Assembly (NCBI GenBank): GCA_964400685.1 | Contig: CAYNVT010000185.1 | Coordinates: forward strand, 1-5,948 | Reading direction: 5' to 3' | DNA: 5,948 nucleotides | Source: DATCTV01 sp964400685 | Lineage (GTDB): Bacteria; Desulfobacterota; Desulfomonilia; UBA1062 | Shown: positions 1 through 5,852 of the stretch, in pieces | Layout: every line of letters starts with the position of its first letter | Position numbering within the stretch: position 1 is the first letter of the stretch | Notes under the pieces: generated by a model | Told to the model about the DNA's origin: nothing | Databases searched by the model: none | What the model saw: the letters and a program-made list of their open reading frames with translations, nothing else | Program-made: the position numbers and the translations under genes

Positions 1-943
1 TGCGGATCTGGACGAGAAGAATCTCAAGAGGGTCGGCAAAAAGAATCCCGGGGCCGAACTGTTCACTGATTACAGGGAAGTCCTGAAAAGACCGGATATA
101 GATTGCGTGCATATATGCCTGCCGCACCATCTGCATGCCAAAATCTGTATAGAAGCCTTCGAAGCGGGAAAGCATGTGCTGTGCGAGAAGCCTATCGCCA
201 ACACCCTTGAAGAGGCCGATGCCATGATCGCAGCCGCAGAAAAAGCGGGCAAAACCTTAATGATCGCCGAGAACCAGCTTTTCCTGCCGGCTCACAGAAA
301 GATAAAAGAGCTGATCGAGGCCGGTGTCATAGGCGAGCCCAAGCTGATAAGGACTTACGAAGGCGGCTCGGAAGTCGCAAATATGCTCAATGCTGAATGC
401 TGGAAATCGAACAGCGTGGAAGCGGGCGGAGGAGCCTGGATGGACAGCGGAGTCCACAGGGTTGCTGTTCTCAATTACCTTATAGGCGACATAGACAGCA
501 TTTCAGGAAGGGCGGACAGGTGTCTGATAGAGCTTGACTGCAAAGCTGATGACAACTGTTCCTTTGCTGTAAGGTTTGCGGCAGGTGCTGTCGGCAGCAT
601 AGACTGCAGCTTCACGGTGGCAAGTGAATGGAACAACACGGTTGAGATTTACGGCACAAAAGGTACTATCCTTGAAGACCATAACCAGGAGCAGCCGATC
701 AAGCTTTTCTCGACACTGCCCGGTCCGGACCAGGGTAAATGGGTCTGCCCGGAAGTCGAGCACAGGACCTATCCCGGGTATTACCCCCTCACCTTTGAGC
801 TTGAAGTCAGACATTTCTACGAATGCATTCATGAGGGCAGGGAACCCTTCGTTACTGGCGAAATAGGCAGAAAAGCACTGGAAGTGATCCTGCTCGGTTA
901 TGAGTCTTCTTCTACAGGCAGGACCGTATACAGAAAAAATTAA
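1..943 (+). CDS. Gfo/Idh/MocA-family NAD(P)-dependent oxidoreductase, 5'-truncated by window edge
   Basis: The reading frame is open from base 2 to the TAA at 941-943 and gives 313 residues. The gene starts before the window, so the GTG at 107 is internal. The family usually has about 330-380 residues, so roughly the first 30, with the GxGxxG nucleotide-binding loop, are missing. The rest of the Rossmann domain is present, including the hallmark E-K-P at fragment residues 62-64 (CEKPIAN); its Lys is a catalytic residue in the family. Then come the typical N-Q-x-F-x-P-A and 'AGVIGE' segments (about 91-112) and the C-terminal sheet domain opening with GGGAWMDSGVH (about 142-152), whose D-x-x-x-H pair is the usual second catalytic element. 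Relatives oxidise or reduce a hydroxyl/keto group on sugars, inositols or other polyols in the cytosol. The substrate cannot be read from the sequence. The next gene follows after 13 bases, so the two are probably co-transcribed. Confidence 0.93.
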   Translation, partial: ADLDEKNLKRVGKKNPGAELFTDYREVLKRPDIDCVHICLPHHLHAKICIEAFEAGKHVLCEKPIANTLEEADAMIAAAEKAGKTLMIAENQLFLPAHRKIKELIEAGVIGEPKLIRTYEGGSEVANMLNAECWKSNSVEAGGGAWMDSGVHRVAVLNYLIGDIDSISGRADRCLIELDCKADDNCSFAVRFAAGAVGSIDCSFTVASEWNNTVEIYGTKGTILEDHNQEQPIKLFSTLPGPDQGKWVCPEVEHRTYPGYYPLTFELEVRHFYECIHEGREPFVTGEIGRKALEVILLGYESSSTGRTVYRKN

Positions 944-946
944 AAA

Positions 947-951
947 AGGAG
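947..951 (+). promoter_or_regulatory. Ribosome binding site that fixes the SCP2 gene start
   Basis: AGGAG lies 5 bases before the ATG at 957. The alternative in-frame ATG at 900 lies inside the preceding oxidoreductase gene, has no comparable site, and would add 19 residues outside the SCP2 domain. The 957 start is therefore preferred. Confidence 0.8.
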
Positions 952-956
952 AGGAC

Positions 957-1301
957 ATGGCTACGATTGAAGAATTGAAAACAGGACTTTCGAAATGGAA
1001 ATCGATTGCCGAAGACCCTGAGATGTCTGAACATTTCAAGGGCTACAATAAAACTATGCAGCTTTTTTTCCCTGATGTTAATGCGGCCCTTCAAATGGTT
1101 TTCGACGGCGCTAAAGTCGAGATAATAGAGGGCCTCAAAGCCGATGCGGACATGAGCCTCACACTCGATTCGGCCATGTTCATGGGTATAATCAGCGGCG
1201 AGATCGACCCGCTGGACGCCTTCATGGAAGGTAAACTCAAGCCTACAGGCTCTATGGAAGACCTGGAAAAGCTACAGGTGCTGATGGATATAGAGCTGTG
1301 A
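957..1301 (+). CDS. Stand-alone SCP2 sterol-binding-domain protein
   Basis: This is a 114-residue cytosolic protein made of a single SCP2-like (sterol carrier protein 2, PF02036-type) domain. The C-terminal half is diagnostic: an acidic 'DADMSLTLDSAMFMGIISGEIDP' type strand-helix, then DAFMEGKLKPTGSMEDLEKL (about 88-107), matching the family pattern in which an 'AFM.GKLK..G' segment precedes the final helix. SCP2 folds hold fatty acids, acyl-CoA or other lipids in a hydrophobic tunnel and act as carriers or as accessory domains of lipid enzymes. There is no signal peptide or membrane segment. It sits 13 bases behind the oxidoreductase gene, so a shared transcript is likely. Its place among two dehydrogenases and an M24 enzyme suggests it binds or presents a hydrophobic intermediate, but that role is inferred from context. 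Domain assignment is firm; ligand is unknown. Confidence 0.88.
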   Translation: MATIEELKTGLSKWKSIAEDPEMSEHFKGYNKTMQLFFPDVNAALQMVFDGAKVEIIEGLKADADMSLTLDSAMFMGIISGEIDPLDAFMEGKLKPTGSMEDLEKLQVLMDIEL

Positions 1302-1336
1302 AAACAGATAATCATCTCACGGTTTTCAACTTCTTT
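1299..1336 (+). terminator. Possible weak terminator hairpin after the SCP2 gene
   Basis: TGAAAAC (1299-1305, starting at the stop codon) can pair with GTTTTCA (1322-1328). Inside it, AGAT (1306-1309) can pair with ATCT (1314-1317), leaving CACGG partly bulged. A T-rich run (acttcttttt) follows. The outer stem is AT-rich with a bulge, so it may attenuate rather than stop transcription. It lies in the largest gap of the left block (109 bases). Confidence 0.3.
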
Positions 1337-1410
1337 TTCTCCAGAGGAAAAGAGGGACTCGAATTTTAATTTATACTCAACTGAAACGGATTAATATAAA
1401 CGGAGATTTT

Positions 1411-2004
1411 ATGAATTATCAAAAAATCAACCGGTTCTGGCAGAGCGCCAATCTGTTCATTGCCCCGGTACTGCTGGTCATCATAATCTATTACAGGGAG
1501 TCCATGACACTTTACCAGTTCCTTTTGTGGCTCCATCTGCCCTTTCTGATGATACATGAATGTGAGGAATATGTACTGTCGCCGCTCAGTTTTAAAGAGT
1601 TTTTCAATCTCAAGTCTCCATTCGGCTCAAAAACCGATCCTGAAATGCCGCTGGATGAAGGCTATGTGTTCCAGGTGAACATTGTCATTGCCTGGCCTGC
1701 GGTGATCATCGGGGCGATATTCGCCAATACAGCTCCCTGGATCGGTTTTTCCATGATGCTGTTTGAACTGACGATCAACAATCTCATGCATACCATCATT
1801 TTTCAGACCGGCAAACCTGTCTACAACCCGGGTTTGATAACCAATTCCGTTCTGCTGCTGCCTCTTGGCACCCTGTCGTTTCTTACAGCGCTCGGTTTCT
1901 TTCATTGGTACGACTGGTTTCTTTCGGTCATATTAGGGGCTGCACTGTTTGGAATGCTGCTCTATAAAACCAAAAGCCGTCTGGCCAGGCTAAAGGGCCT
2001 GTAA
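1411..2004 (+). CDS. HXXEE-domain integral membrane protein, unknown function
   Basis: This 197-residue hydrophobic protein has about six predicted transmembrane helices, near residues 13-28, 34-48, 88-107, 111-130, 142-164 and 168-186. The family signature is clear: H-E-C-E-E at 49-53 at the end of the second helix, and a second polar set, E119 followed by N-x-x-x-H at 123-127, in the fourth helix, then a 'YNPGLITN' turn at 138-145. These match the HXXEE family (PF13787-type), named after this motif and without an established biochemical role that I know of. Conserved His/Glu/Asn residues facing a membrane core suggest metal binding or intramembrane catalysis, which is inference. The ATG has GGAG at 1402-1405, 5 bases upstream. 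The loop at about 54-85 is polar and contains an acidic DPEMPLDEG segment. The M24 gene follows closely. Confidence is high for the family, none for function. Confidence 0.87.
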   Translation: MNYQKINRFWQSANLFIAPVLLVIIIYYRESMTLYQFLLWLHLPFLMIHECEEYVLSPLSFKEFFNLKSPFGSKTDPEMPLDEGYVFQVNIVIAWPAVIIGAIFANTAPWIGFSMMLFELTINNLMHTIIFQTGKPVYNPGLITNSVLLLPLGTLSFLTALGFFHWYDWFLSVILGAALFGMLLYKTKSRLARLKGL

Positions 2005-2024
2005 GGAGATAGCGAGTTTTGAAT

Positions 2025-2029
2025 GGAGG
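2025..2029 (+). promoter_or_regulatory. Ribosome binding site favouring the second ATG of the M24 gene
   Basis: GGAGG lies 5 bases before the ATG at 2035. The upstream in-frame ATG at 2023 overlaps this site, and its own nearest GGAG (2005-2008) is about 14 bases away, a poor spacing. The 2035 start removes only four residues (MEVI). Confidence 0.7.
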
Positions 2030-2034
2030 TTATT

Positions 2035-3183
2035 ATGGAAACACAAGAAACCATTAAGCCGGTTCCGATCGGGTATTCCGCTGAAAAGGCATCAAATATC
2101 ATGGTGCAGCATGGAATAGACGTGCTCGTGGCGGCAACGCCCGTGAATGTCTTTTATACGACCGGCATGCCGACACTTCACGTTGCGCCGAATCCGATAC
2201 TATACGTCCTTTCCAACCAGTTCCCGGCAATGGCAGTCATCAGAAATGACGGTTCCGAGTTTGCAGCAGCATGGATGGTTTACCAGAGCACGAAGAAGTG
2301 GACATGGCTCGACGAAGTTGCAGGGACTGTAAGCCCTCAGCAGACGCTTGAAGAGATATGCAAAAAGATCGAGGAATGGGGACTCGGCGCAGGCGCGATA
2401 GGTATTGAAAGCCAGATGCCGCGTTACCAGGCGGATTTTCTGCGCCAGCGGTTCCCTCAAGCGGCATTCATCGATGCCGACAGGGCCTTTCTCGACATGA
2501 GGCTTGTCAAGACCGGTGAAGAGATATCAAGAATAAAGGAATCAACGCGTATCGCTGAGAAAGCGATAATGGCTGTCATCGATGCTGTAAAGGCAGGCAT
2601 CACGGACAATGACCTTCTGAAGATTGCCCGCAGGACTGTTATAGATGAGGGGGCCGAAGGCTGGGACCACCTGACCATGGGCCTCGGACATTCGGACCCT
2701 GAAGCCCCAGGAATAGGGTATACGGTAGAACCGGGACAGTTCAACCGCATCGACATAGGCGCGGTTTATAAAGGATATATATCTGATATAAGCAGACAGT
2801 TCGTTGTCGGAAACATACCTGAAAACGGCACCGAGCACATGGAGCGCATGATAAAGGTACAGGAGTTTCTGGAGGCGAATCTCAAGCCCGGCGTCAAGGC
2901 TCTCGAGCTGTATAAGGAGGCCAAGGCCTATGCAAAGTCTCTCAAGAAACTGGGCATGACTTTCATCACCGCGCACAGCATAGGCCTTGAATGCGAAGAG
3001 GCGCACATCTTCAGCCCCATGCGGCAGCTCGACATCGAGTTCGAAGAAAACATGGTGCTCGACCTGGAGGTCTGGCAGTCATTCCCGAATTCGAATCTTG
3101 TCGGAATTGAAGACTGCTATCGAGTAACAACAGCCGGGGTGGAACGCATTTCCACACTGGATAAGACAATATTTGTAAAATAA
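2035..3183 (+). CDS. M24-family metallopeptidase-like protein (creatinase/aminopeptidase P fold) with altered active site
   Basis: The 382-residue cytosolic protein has the two-domain layout of prolidase/aminopeptidase P/creatinase relatives: a creatinase-type N-terminal domain (about 10-150, with 'VLVAATPVNVFYTTG') and a C-terminal pita-bread domain (about 160-375). All five usual metal ligands can be placed: D240 (RIDIGA), D251 (YISDISR), H314 (AHSIGLE), E345 (LDLEVW) and E359 (GIEDCY). H219 (GLGHSDP) may match the substrate-side His. The motif normally read as HGxGLxxHE is H-S-I-G-L-E-C-E-E here, so the Gly after the first His is Ser and the second His is Glu (E321). This points away from a standard Xaa-Pro peptidase. 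The fold is also used by non-peptidases such as creatinase, ectoine hydrolase and the DMSP lyase DddP, so another C-N or C-X bond cleavage is possible. It is spaced 15 bases from the SDR gene, probably on one transcript. Substrate unknown. Confidence 0.88.
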   Translation: METQETIKPVPIGYSAEKASNIMVQHGIDVLVAATPVNVFYTTGMPTLHVAPNPILYVLSNQFPAMAVIRNDGSEFAAAWMVYQSTKKWTWLDEVAGTVSPQQTLEEICKKIEEWGLGAGAIGIESQMPRYQADFLRQRFPQAAFIDADRAFLDMRLVKTGEEISRIKESTRIAEKAIMAVIDAVKAGITDNDLLKIARRTVIDEGAEGWDHLTMGLGHSDPEAPGIGYTVEPGQFNRIDIGAVYKGYISDISRQFVVGNIPENGTEHMERMIKVQEFLEANLKPGVKALELYKEAKAYAKSLKKLGMTFITAHSIGLECEEAHIFSPMRQLDIEFEENMVLDLEVWQSFPNSNLVGIEDCYRVTTAGVERISTLDKTIFVK

Positions 3184-3198
3184 AGGAGAATAGAAATT

Positions 3199-3975
3199 AT
3201 GAGGGTAAAAGACAAGGTAACGATACTTACAGGTGCAGGTTCGGGAATAGGCCGTGCGACCGCCATACTGTTCGCCAGAGAAGGGGCCATAGTTTATGCA
3301 TCCGATATTGATGACGCCGGTCTTAATGAAACGTTCGCCCTCATCGGCGAAGGAAAAGAAAACGTCCATATATCCAGGGTCGATGTCACAAAATATAACG
3401 AAATAAAAAAGCATATCGACGATGTGGCCGCAAAGCACGGGCGTATTGATGTGCTTATTGCAAATGCAGGGGTGGTAAGGGTCGGCCAGGTAGAAGACTT
3501 TTCTGAAGAGGACTATGACCTGCTGCTCAACGTCAACATGAAAGGGACATTCTTCTCATGCAAGGCGGCAATCCCCTATTTCAAGAACCAGAAATCAGGG
3601 GCTGTCATAACGCTGACATCGGTTGCTTCACATATAGGACAGAACAACCATGCGAACTACTGCTCGACCAAGCATGGTGTGCTGGGATTCACGAAGGCGC
3701 TCGCGCTCGACATGGCCCCTTACGGCGTGAGGGTAAACAGTGTGAGCCCGGGTGCGACCGACACGCCCATGCTGAGGAGCGATGTGGCGAAAGAGGCCTC
3801 TCAGAGAGGCATGACCTTCGAACAGATAAAAAAGGAATTCGAAGAGCAGGGCGTTCTCACGCGCTGGGCAGATCCCATGGAAATCGCCACAGGAATCCTA
3901 TTTCTGGCAACGAACGATGCATCCTACATGACCGGTTCCGACCTCCGCATAGACGGCGGCTGGACTACAAGATAA
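3199..3975 (+). CDS. Classical short-chain dehydrogenase/reductase (SDR), NAD-preferring by motif
   Basis: The 258 residues match the normal size of a classical SDR. Visible motifs are the cofactor loop TGAGSGIG (11-18), an Asp at the end of the second strand (D36 in YASDID) that usually favours NAD(H) over NADP(H), NAG at 89-91, N113, the catalytic S141 and the Y154-x-x-x-K158 pair (YCSTK), then SPGATDTPM (183-191) and the terminal DLRIDGGW. The tetrad Asn-Ser-Tyr-Lys is complete, so it should be active in alcohol/ketone interconversion, in the style of 3-oxoacyl reductases, gluconate or hydroxysteroid dehydrogenases. The exact substrate cannot be told. AGGAGA at 3184-3189 directly follows the stop of the M24 gene and lies 9 bases before this ATG, which supports co-transcription. 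Together with the Gfo/Idh/MocA enzyme it gives the block two independent redox steps. Confidence 0.94.
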   Translation: MRVKDKVTILTGAGSGIGRATAILFAREGAIVYASDIDDAGLNETFALIGEGKENVHISRVDVTKYNEIKKHIDDVAAKHGRIDVLIANAGVVRVGQVEDFSEEDYDLLLNVNMKGTFFSCKAAIPYFKNQKSGAVITLTSVASHIGQNNHANYCSTKHGVLGFTKALALDMAPYGVRVNSVSPGATDTPMLRSDVAKEASQRGMTFEQIKKEFEEQGVLTRWADPMEIATGILFLATNDASYMTGSDLRIDGGWTTR

Positions 3976-3980
3976 TTCTC

Positions 3981-4349
3981 ATGACTGACGATAAAGACAC
4001 CGTCAGAGCAGTAATTGCCGGGGCAAGAAAACTCCAGCAGGAACGTGAGAAGACCTACCGCGAGCGCGCGCTCAAACTTTTTCCTCATGTCTGCGGGCGC
4101 TGCGGACGTGAGTTCGAGGGCAAAAAGCTCAAGGAACTCACGGTCCATCACAAGGACCACAACCATGACAACAACCCGCCTGACGGCAGCAACTGGGAAC
4201 TCCTTTGCATCTACTGCCATGACAACGAGCATTCGATACTCTCAGGCGAAGGGGATTACGGCGGTCAGACAAAAGACAGTCCTGCCGGAAGTTCCACGAC
4301 CTTCAAGGCCTTTGCCGGACTCGACAAGCTCCTGAAAAACGGGAAATAG
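3981..4349 (+). CDS. yajD: YajD-family HNH nuclease
   Basis: This 122-residue protein has the compact HNH layout of Escherichia coli YajD. There is a basic N-terminal helix (about 9-34, ending in YRERALKLFP), then C38-x-x-C41, the ELTVHHKDHNHDNNP segment with H56-H57, DGSNWELLC with N71, and C76-x-x-C79-H80 with a further H84. The two Cys pairs form a structural zinc site; the HH, Asn and C-terminal His make the beta-beta-alpha-metal nuclease centre. From memory, the stretch from 'YRE.ALK' to 'CHD.EH' matches YajD closely. The cellular role of YajD is poorly defined. The start lies 5 bases after the SDR stop and has no visible Shine-Dalgarno within 15 bases, so translation may be coupled to the SDR gene. 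The frame stays open back to 3558 inside the SDR gene, but that extension is a shadow with no family resemblance. It is probably a passenger rather than part of the metabolic set. Confidence 0.88.
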   Translation: MTDDKDTVRAVIAGARKLQQEREKTYRERALKLFPHVCGRCGREFEGKKLKELTVHHKDHNHDNNPPDGSNWELLCIYCHDNEHSILSGEGDYGGQTKDSPAGSSTTFKAFAGLDKLLKNGK

Positions 4350-4482
4350 AAGAATTCAAACGGTTAAAGGAAGTTCTGATTACGTGATATAATCGAAAGT
4401 CGGTAAATGGTTATCAATATTGTATATTACATCCGAAGTCATTCATTCTAAAAATTAGCATGAATCGTGAATTTCTGGATTC
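4350..4482. other. Gene-free convergent junction where composition turns AT-rich
   Basis: No coding frame is supported in these 133 bases between the converging YajD and propeller genes. Base composition changes from balanced to AT-rich at about 4370-4390. The stretch contains one extended -10-like sequence and the left arm of the terminator hairpin, both listed separately. Confidence 0.6.
4385..4393 (+). promoter_or_regulatory. Extended -10-like sequence TGATATAAT
   Basis: TG-A-TATAAT is a perfect extended -10 form. The best -35 candidate, TTAAAG at 4364-4369, is poor and 18 bases away. No gene follows on this strand, so a transcript from here would reach only the hairpin at 4450-4491. In AT-rich DNA such matches arise by chance. 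Confidence 0.2.
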
Positions 4483-4491
4483 CTAATTTTT
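4450..4491. terminator. Interrupted long hairpin, probable bidirectional terminator
   Basis: AAAAATTAG (4450-4458) is perfectly complementary to CTAATTTTT (4483-4491). Inside it, GAATC (4462-4466) pairs with GATTC (4478-4482), with a three-base bulge (CAT) on the left arm only and an 11-base loop. The A tract on the left and T tract on the right place a U run at the 3' end on either strand. It sits exactly between two convergent genes; its right arm starts at the TAG stop of the propeller gene. The stem is AT-rich, so efficiency is uncertain. Confidence 0.65.
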
Positions 4492-5715
4492 CATGTTTTC
4501 TTTAAAAGGGTTTTTCACTATAAAAAAAGTATCTGTATTTAAGCTATCCCAGACAATATATTCACCTGAAGGTGATATATATGGCCCAAACTGTGATCCT
4601 ACATCAGATAATCTACCTATTTCTTTTCCATCGGATACTCTTAGTATCCATATGCCCTCAGTTATTACAGAACCTTTCCCAGCAGGTTCTTCTTTATAAC
4701 CAAAAACAATAAATTTACCATCCGGTGACCATGTAAATCCGCCAATTCCTATCCCGTAAACAGTTTTTTTCAATGTCTCTACATTCAGTATAGTAAAATT
4801 AAATTCCGATTTATCTGCTTTAAAAGGTGCTTTTTGGGTATAAGCTATTCTTTTCCCGTCGGGAGACCATTTCATATCAGAAATTGGATTTATATCATAC
4901 ATTTTCCATTTAAATAAAATTTGGTTTGTTTTAGCATTTACAAGAATCACATCTGTGTCATAGTCATAGTAATTTTTCGATTCAGATGATAATGCATAAA
5001 CTCCATTTGGAGATAATTTTCTTAAATATTTAACTAGCATTTCCACAGGGATGGCATTTTTTTTAAAATTAAATGTAAAATATTTTGATTCTTTATTATT
5101 ATCGCAATGGACACATTTATATAATATCGTTCCATCATCAGCCATTTCGAAATCTTCAATTTGCCCTGATACTTTAAGAATGACTTTTGATTGCATAGTT
5201 GGTTTTTTCATAGAGATTTCATTTGATTTTGATTTGAACACTATACTTTCATCTTTTGTCCAATAACACTGATTATCATAGCTATCAAATGATTCAAGAA
5301 ATCTGGGCGTATTACCTGTAAAATCAACAATAGATATAGTTTCACGGTTAGATATTCTTATGCTACATTCGTAATAATTTCCTTTAGGTGACCATTCTCC
5401 CACAATGATTACTTTTTCGGCATTTTTCTGTTCAGGAGCAGTTATTGGCAATTCATAGTTGTTTTGTTTTGTGACTTTTGAATAGCATAACTTCTCTCGA
5501 GAAATTCCTTTTCTTTTATCAAGATAAATTATCCATTTGTCATCTGGAGAAAGTCTTGGACCTCCATATCTCATTTGGGGGTATCTAAAAGACTTTGTGC
5601 TATCATAGAAAATCTGGTTATTTTCGGTGATATCAAATGCGAGAACTATTTGAGTTGACATATAGTATAATGAAATGAAGAGAACAAATAATATGTTTAA
5701 TTTTATTATTTTCAT
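4483..5715 (-). CDS. Exported PD40/TolB-like beta-propeller protein, function unknown
   Basis: The 410-residue protein starts with a Sec signal peptide: Lys residues, a hydrophobic core (about 7-20) and a likely cleavage after V-L-A at 24-26. There is no lipobox Cys, so it should be periplasmic or secreted. The mature part carries eight regularly spaced turn motifs of the PD40/WD40-like type: LSPDD (55), WSPKG (108), WTKDE (152), MADDG (191), LSPNG (234), WSPDG (283), WSPDG (329) and ISPSG (380), each followed by a beta strand such as KRIAYTQ or KFIVFGY. Spacing of 39-52 residues per blade fits a seven- or eight-bladed propeller like the TolB C-terminal domain. TolB itself has an extra N-terminal domain that is not evident here. 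No catalytic domain is attached, so a binding or scaffold role is more likely than enzymatic. C201-V-H-C204 could form a disulfide or metal site. The gene is strikingly AT-rich compared with the left block. GAGGAG at 5728-5733 lies 12 bases before the start. Confidence 0.82.
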   Translation of the reverse strand: MKIIKLNILFVLFISLYYMSTQIVLAFDITENNQIFYDSTKSFRYPQMRYGGPRLSPDDKWIIYLDKRKGISREKLCYSKVTKQNNYELPITAPEQKNAEKVIIVGEWSPKGNYYECSIRISNRETISIVDFTGNTPRFLESFDSYDNQCYWTKDESIVFKSKSNEISMKKPTMQSKVILKVSGQIEDFEMADDGTILYKCVHCDNNKESKYFTFNFKKNAIPVEMLVKYLRKLSPNGVYALSSESKNYYDYDTDVILVNAKTNQILFKWKMYDINPISDMKWSPDGKRIAYTQKAPFKADKSEFNFTILNVETLKKTVYGIGIGGFTWSPDGKFIVFGYKEEPAGKGSVITEGIWILRVSDGKEIGRLSDVGSQFGPYISPSGEYIVWDSLNTDTFFIVKNPFKENMKN

Positions 5716-5759
5716 TAAAAATTATTTCTCCTCGATACAAAACTCCTGATTGGTATCGT

Positions 5760-5787
5760 AGTATAATCAAAGCTCCAGCTTTTTCAA
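5760..5787 (-). promoter_or_regulatory. Sigma70-like promoter of the propeller gene
   Basis: Read on the minus strand, TTGAAA (5787-5782) and TATACT (5765-5760) are separated by 16 bases. Each box matches the consensus at five of six positions. Transcription would start near 5753, giving a leader of about 38 bases that includes the GAGGAG site. The spacer holds an inverted repeat (see 5769-5782) that could serve as an operator. Confidence 0.6.
5769..5782. repeat. 14-base near-palindrome inside the promoter spacer (copy 1)
   Basis: AAAGCT-CC-AGCTTT has perfect six-base arms around a two-base centre. It almost fills the -35/-10 spacer of the propeller promoter and touches the -35 box. A second, inverted copy with 12 of 14 matching bases lies at 5833-5846. 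It could be a repressor operator, a small RNA hairpin or a piece of a dispersed intergenic repeat. Confidence 0.5.
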
Positions 5788-5826
5788 CATTTAGAATTTT
5801 GAGCAAGCAGGAACTTCGTCAAAATA

Positions 5827-5852
5827 CGTTCCAAAGTTGGAGCTTCGGAACG
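5827..5852. repeat. Hairpin containing near-palindrome copy 2
   Basis: CGTTCC (5827-5832) pairs with GGAACG (5847-5852). Inside it, AAG (5834-5836) pairs with CTT (5843-5845) across one mismatch. The enclosed AAAGTTGGAGCTTC (5833-5846) matches the reverse complement of copy 1 at 12 of 14 bases. The GTTCC arm could alternatively pair with GGAAC at 5810-5814, giving mutually exclusive structures. On the minus strand the stem is followed by TATTTT, a weak terminator-like end for a gene beyond the window. The layout also resembles REP-type intergenic elements. Confidence 0.5.

Noticed and set aside
503..1039. Minus-strand open frame of 178 codons
   Set aside because: It lies antisense to the oxidoreductase and SCP2 genes, which have clear family motifs; its translation shows no domain and is rich in unlikely residue runs.
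1359..1397. Promoter before the HXXEE gene using TATACT (1372-1377) or TAATAT (1392-1397)
   Set aside because: No acceptable -35 box lies at 16-18 bases from either, and the stretch is AT-rich, so a separate promoter is possible but not supported.
2542..3006. Minus-strand open frame of 154 codons
   Set aside because: It is antisense to the catalytic domain of the M24 gene and has no recognisable motif or ribosome binding site.
2035..3183. M24 protein as a DddP-type DMSP lyase
   Set aside because: The Glu in place of the second His recalls variants in that direction, but the protein is shorter than DddP and the D-x-D metal motif I associate with DddP reads R-I-D-I-G here, so a specific call is not justified.
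3558..3980. N-terminal extension of the HNH frame into the SDR gene
   Set aside because: The extension overlaps the SDR catalytic region in another frame and is low-complexity, Arg/Gly/His-rich; YajD proteins are about 115-120 residues, which fits the start at 3981.
3981..4349. HNH protein as part of a defence or mobile system (homing endonuclease, restriction enzyme)
   Set aside because: It matches the small conserved YajD type, and no methyltransferase, intron, integrase or other defence partner is present.
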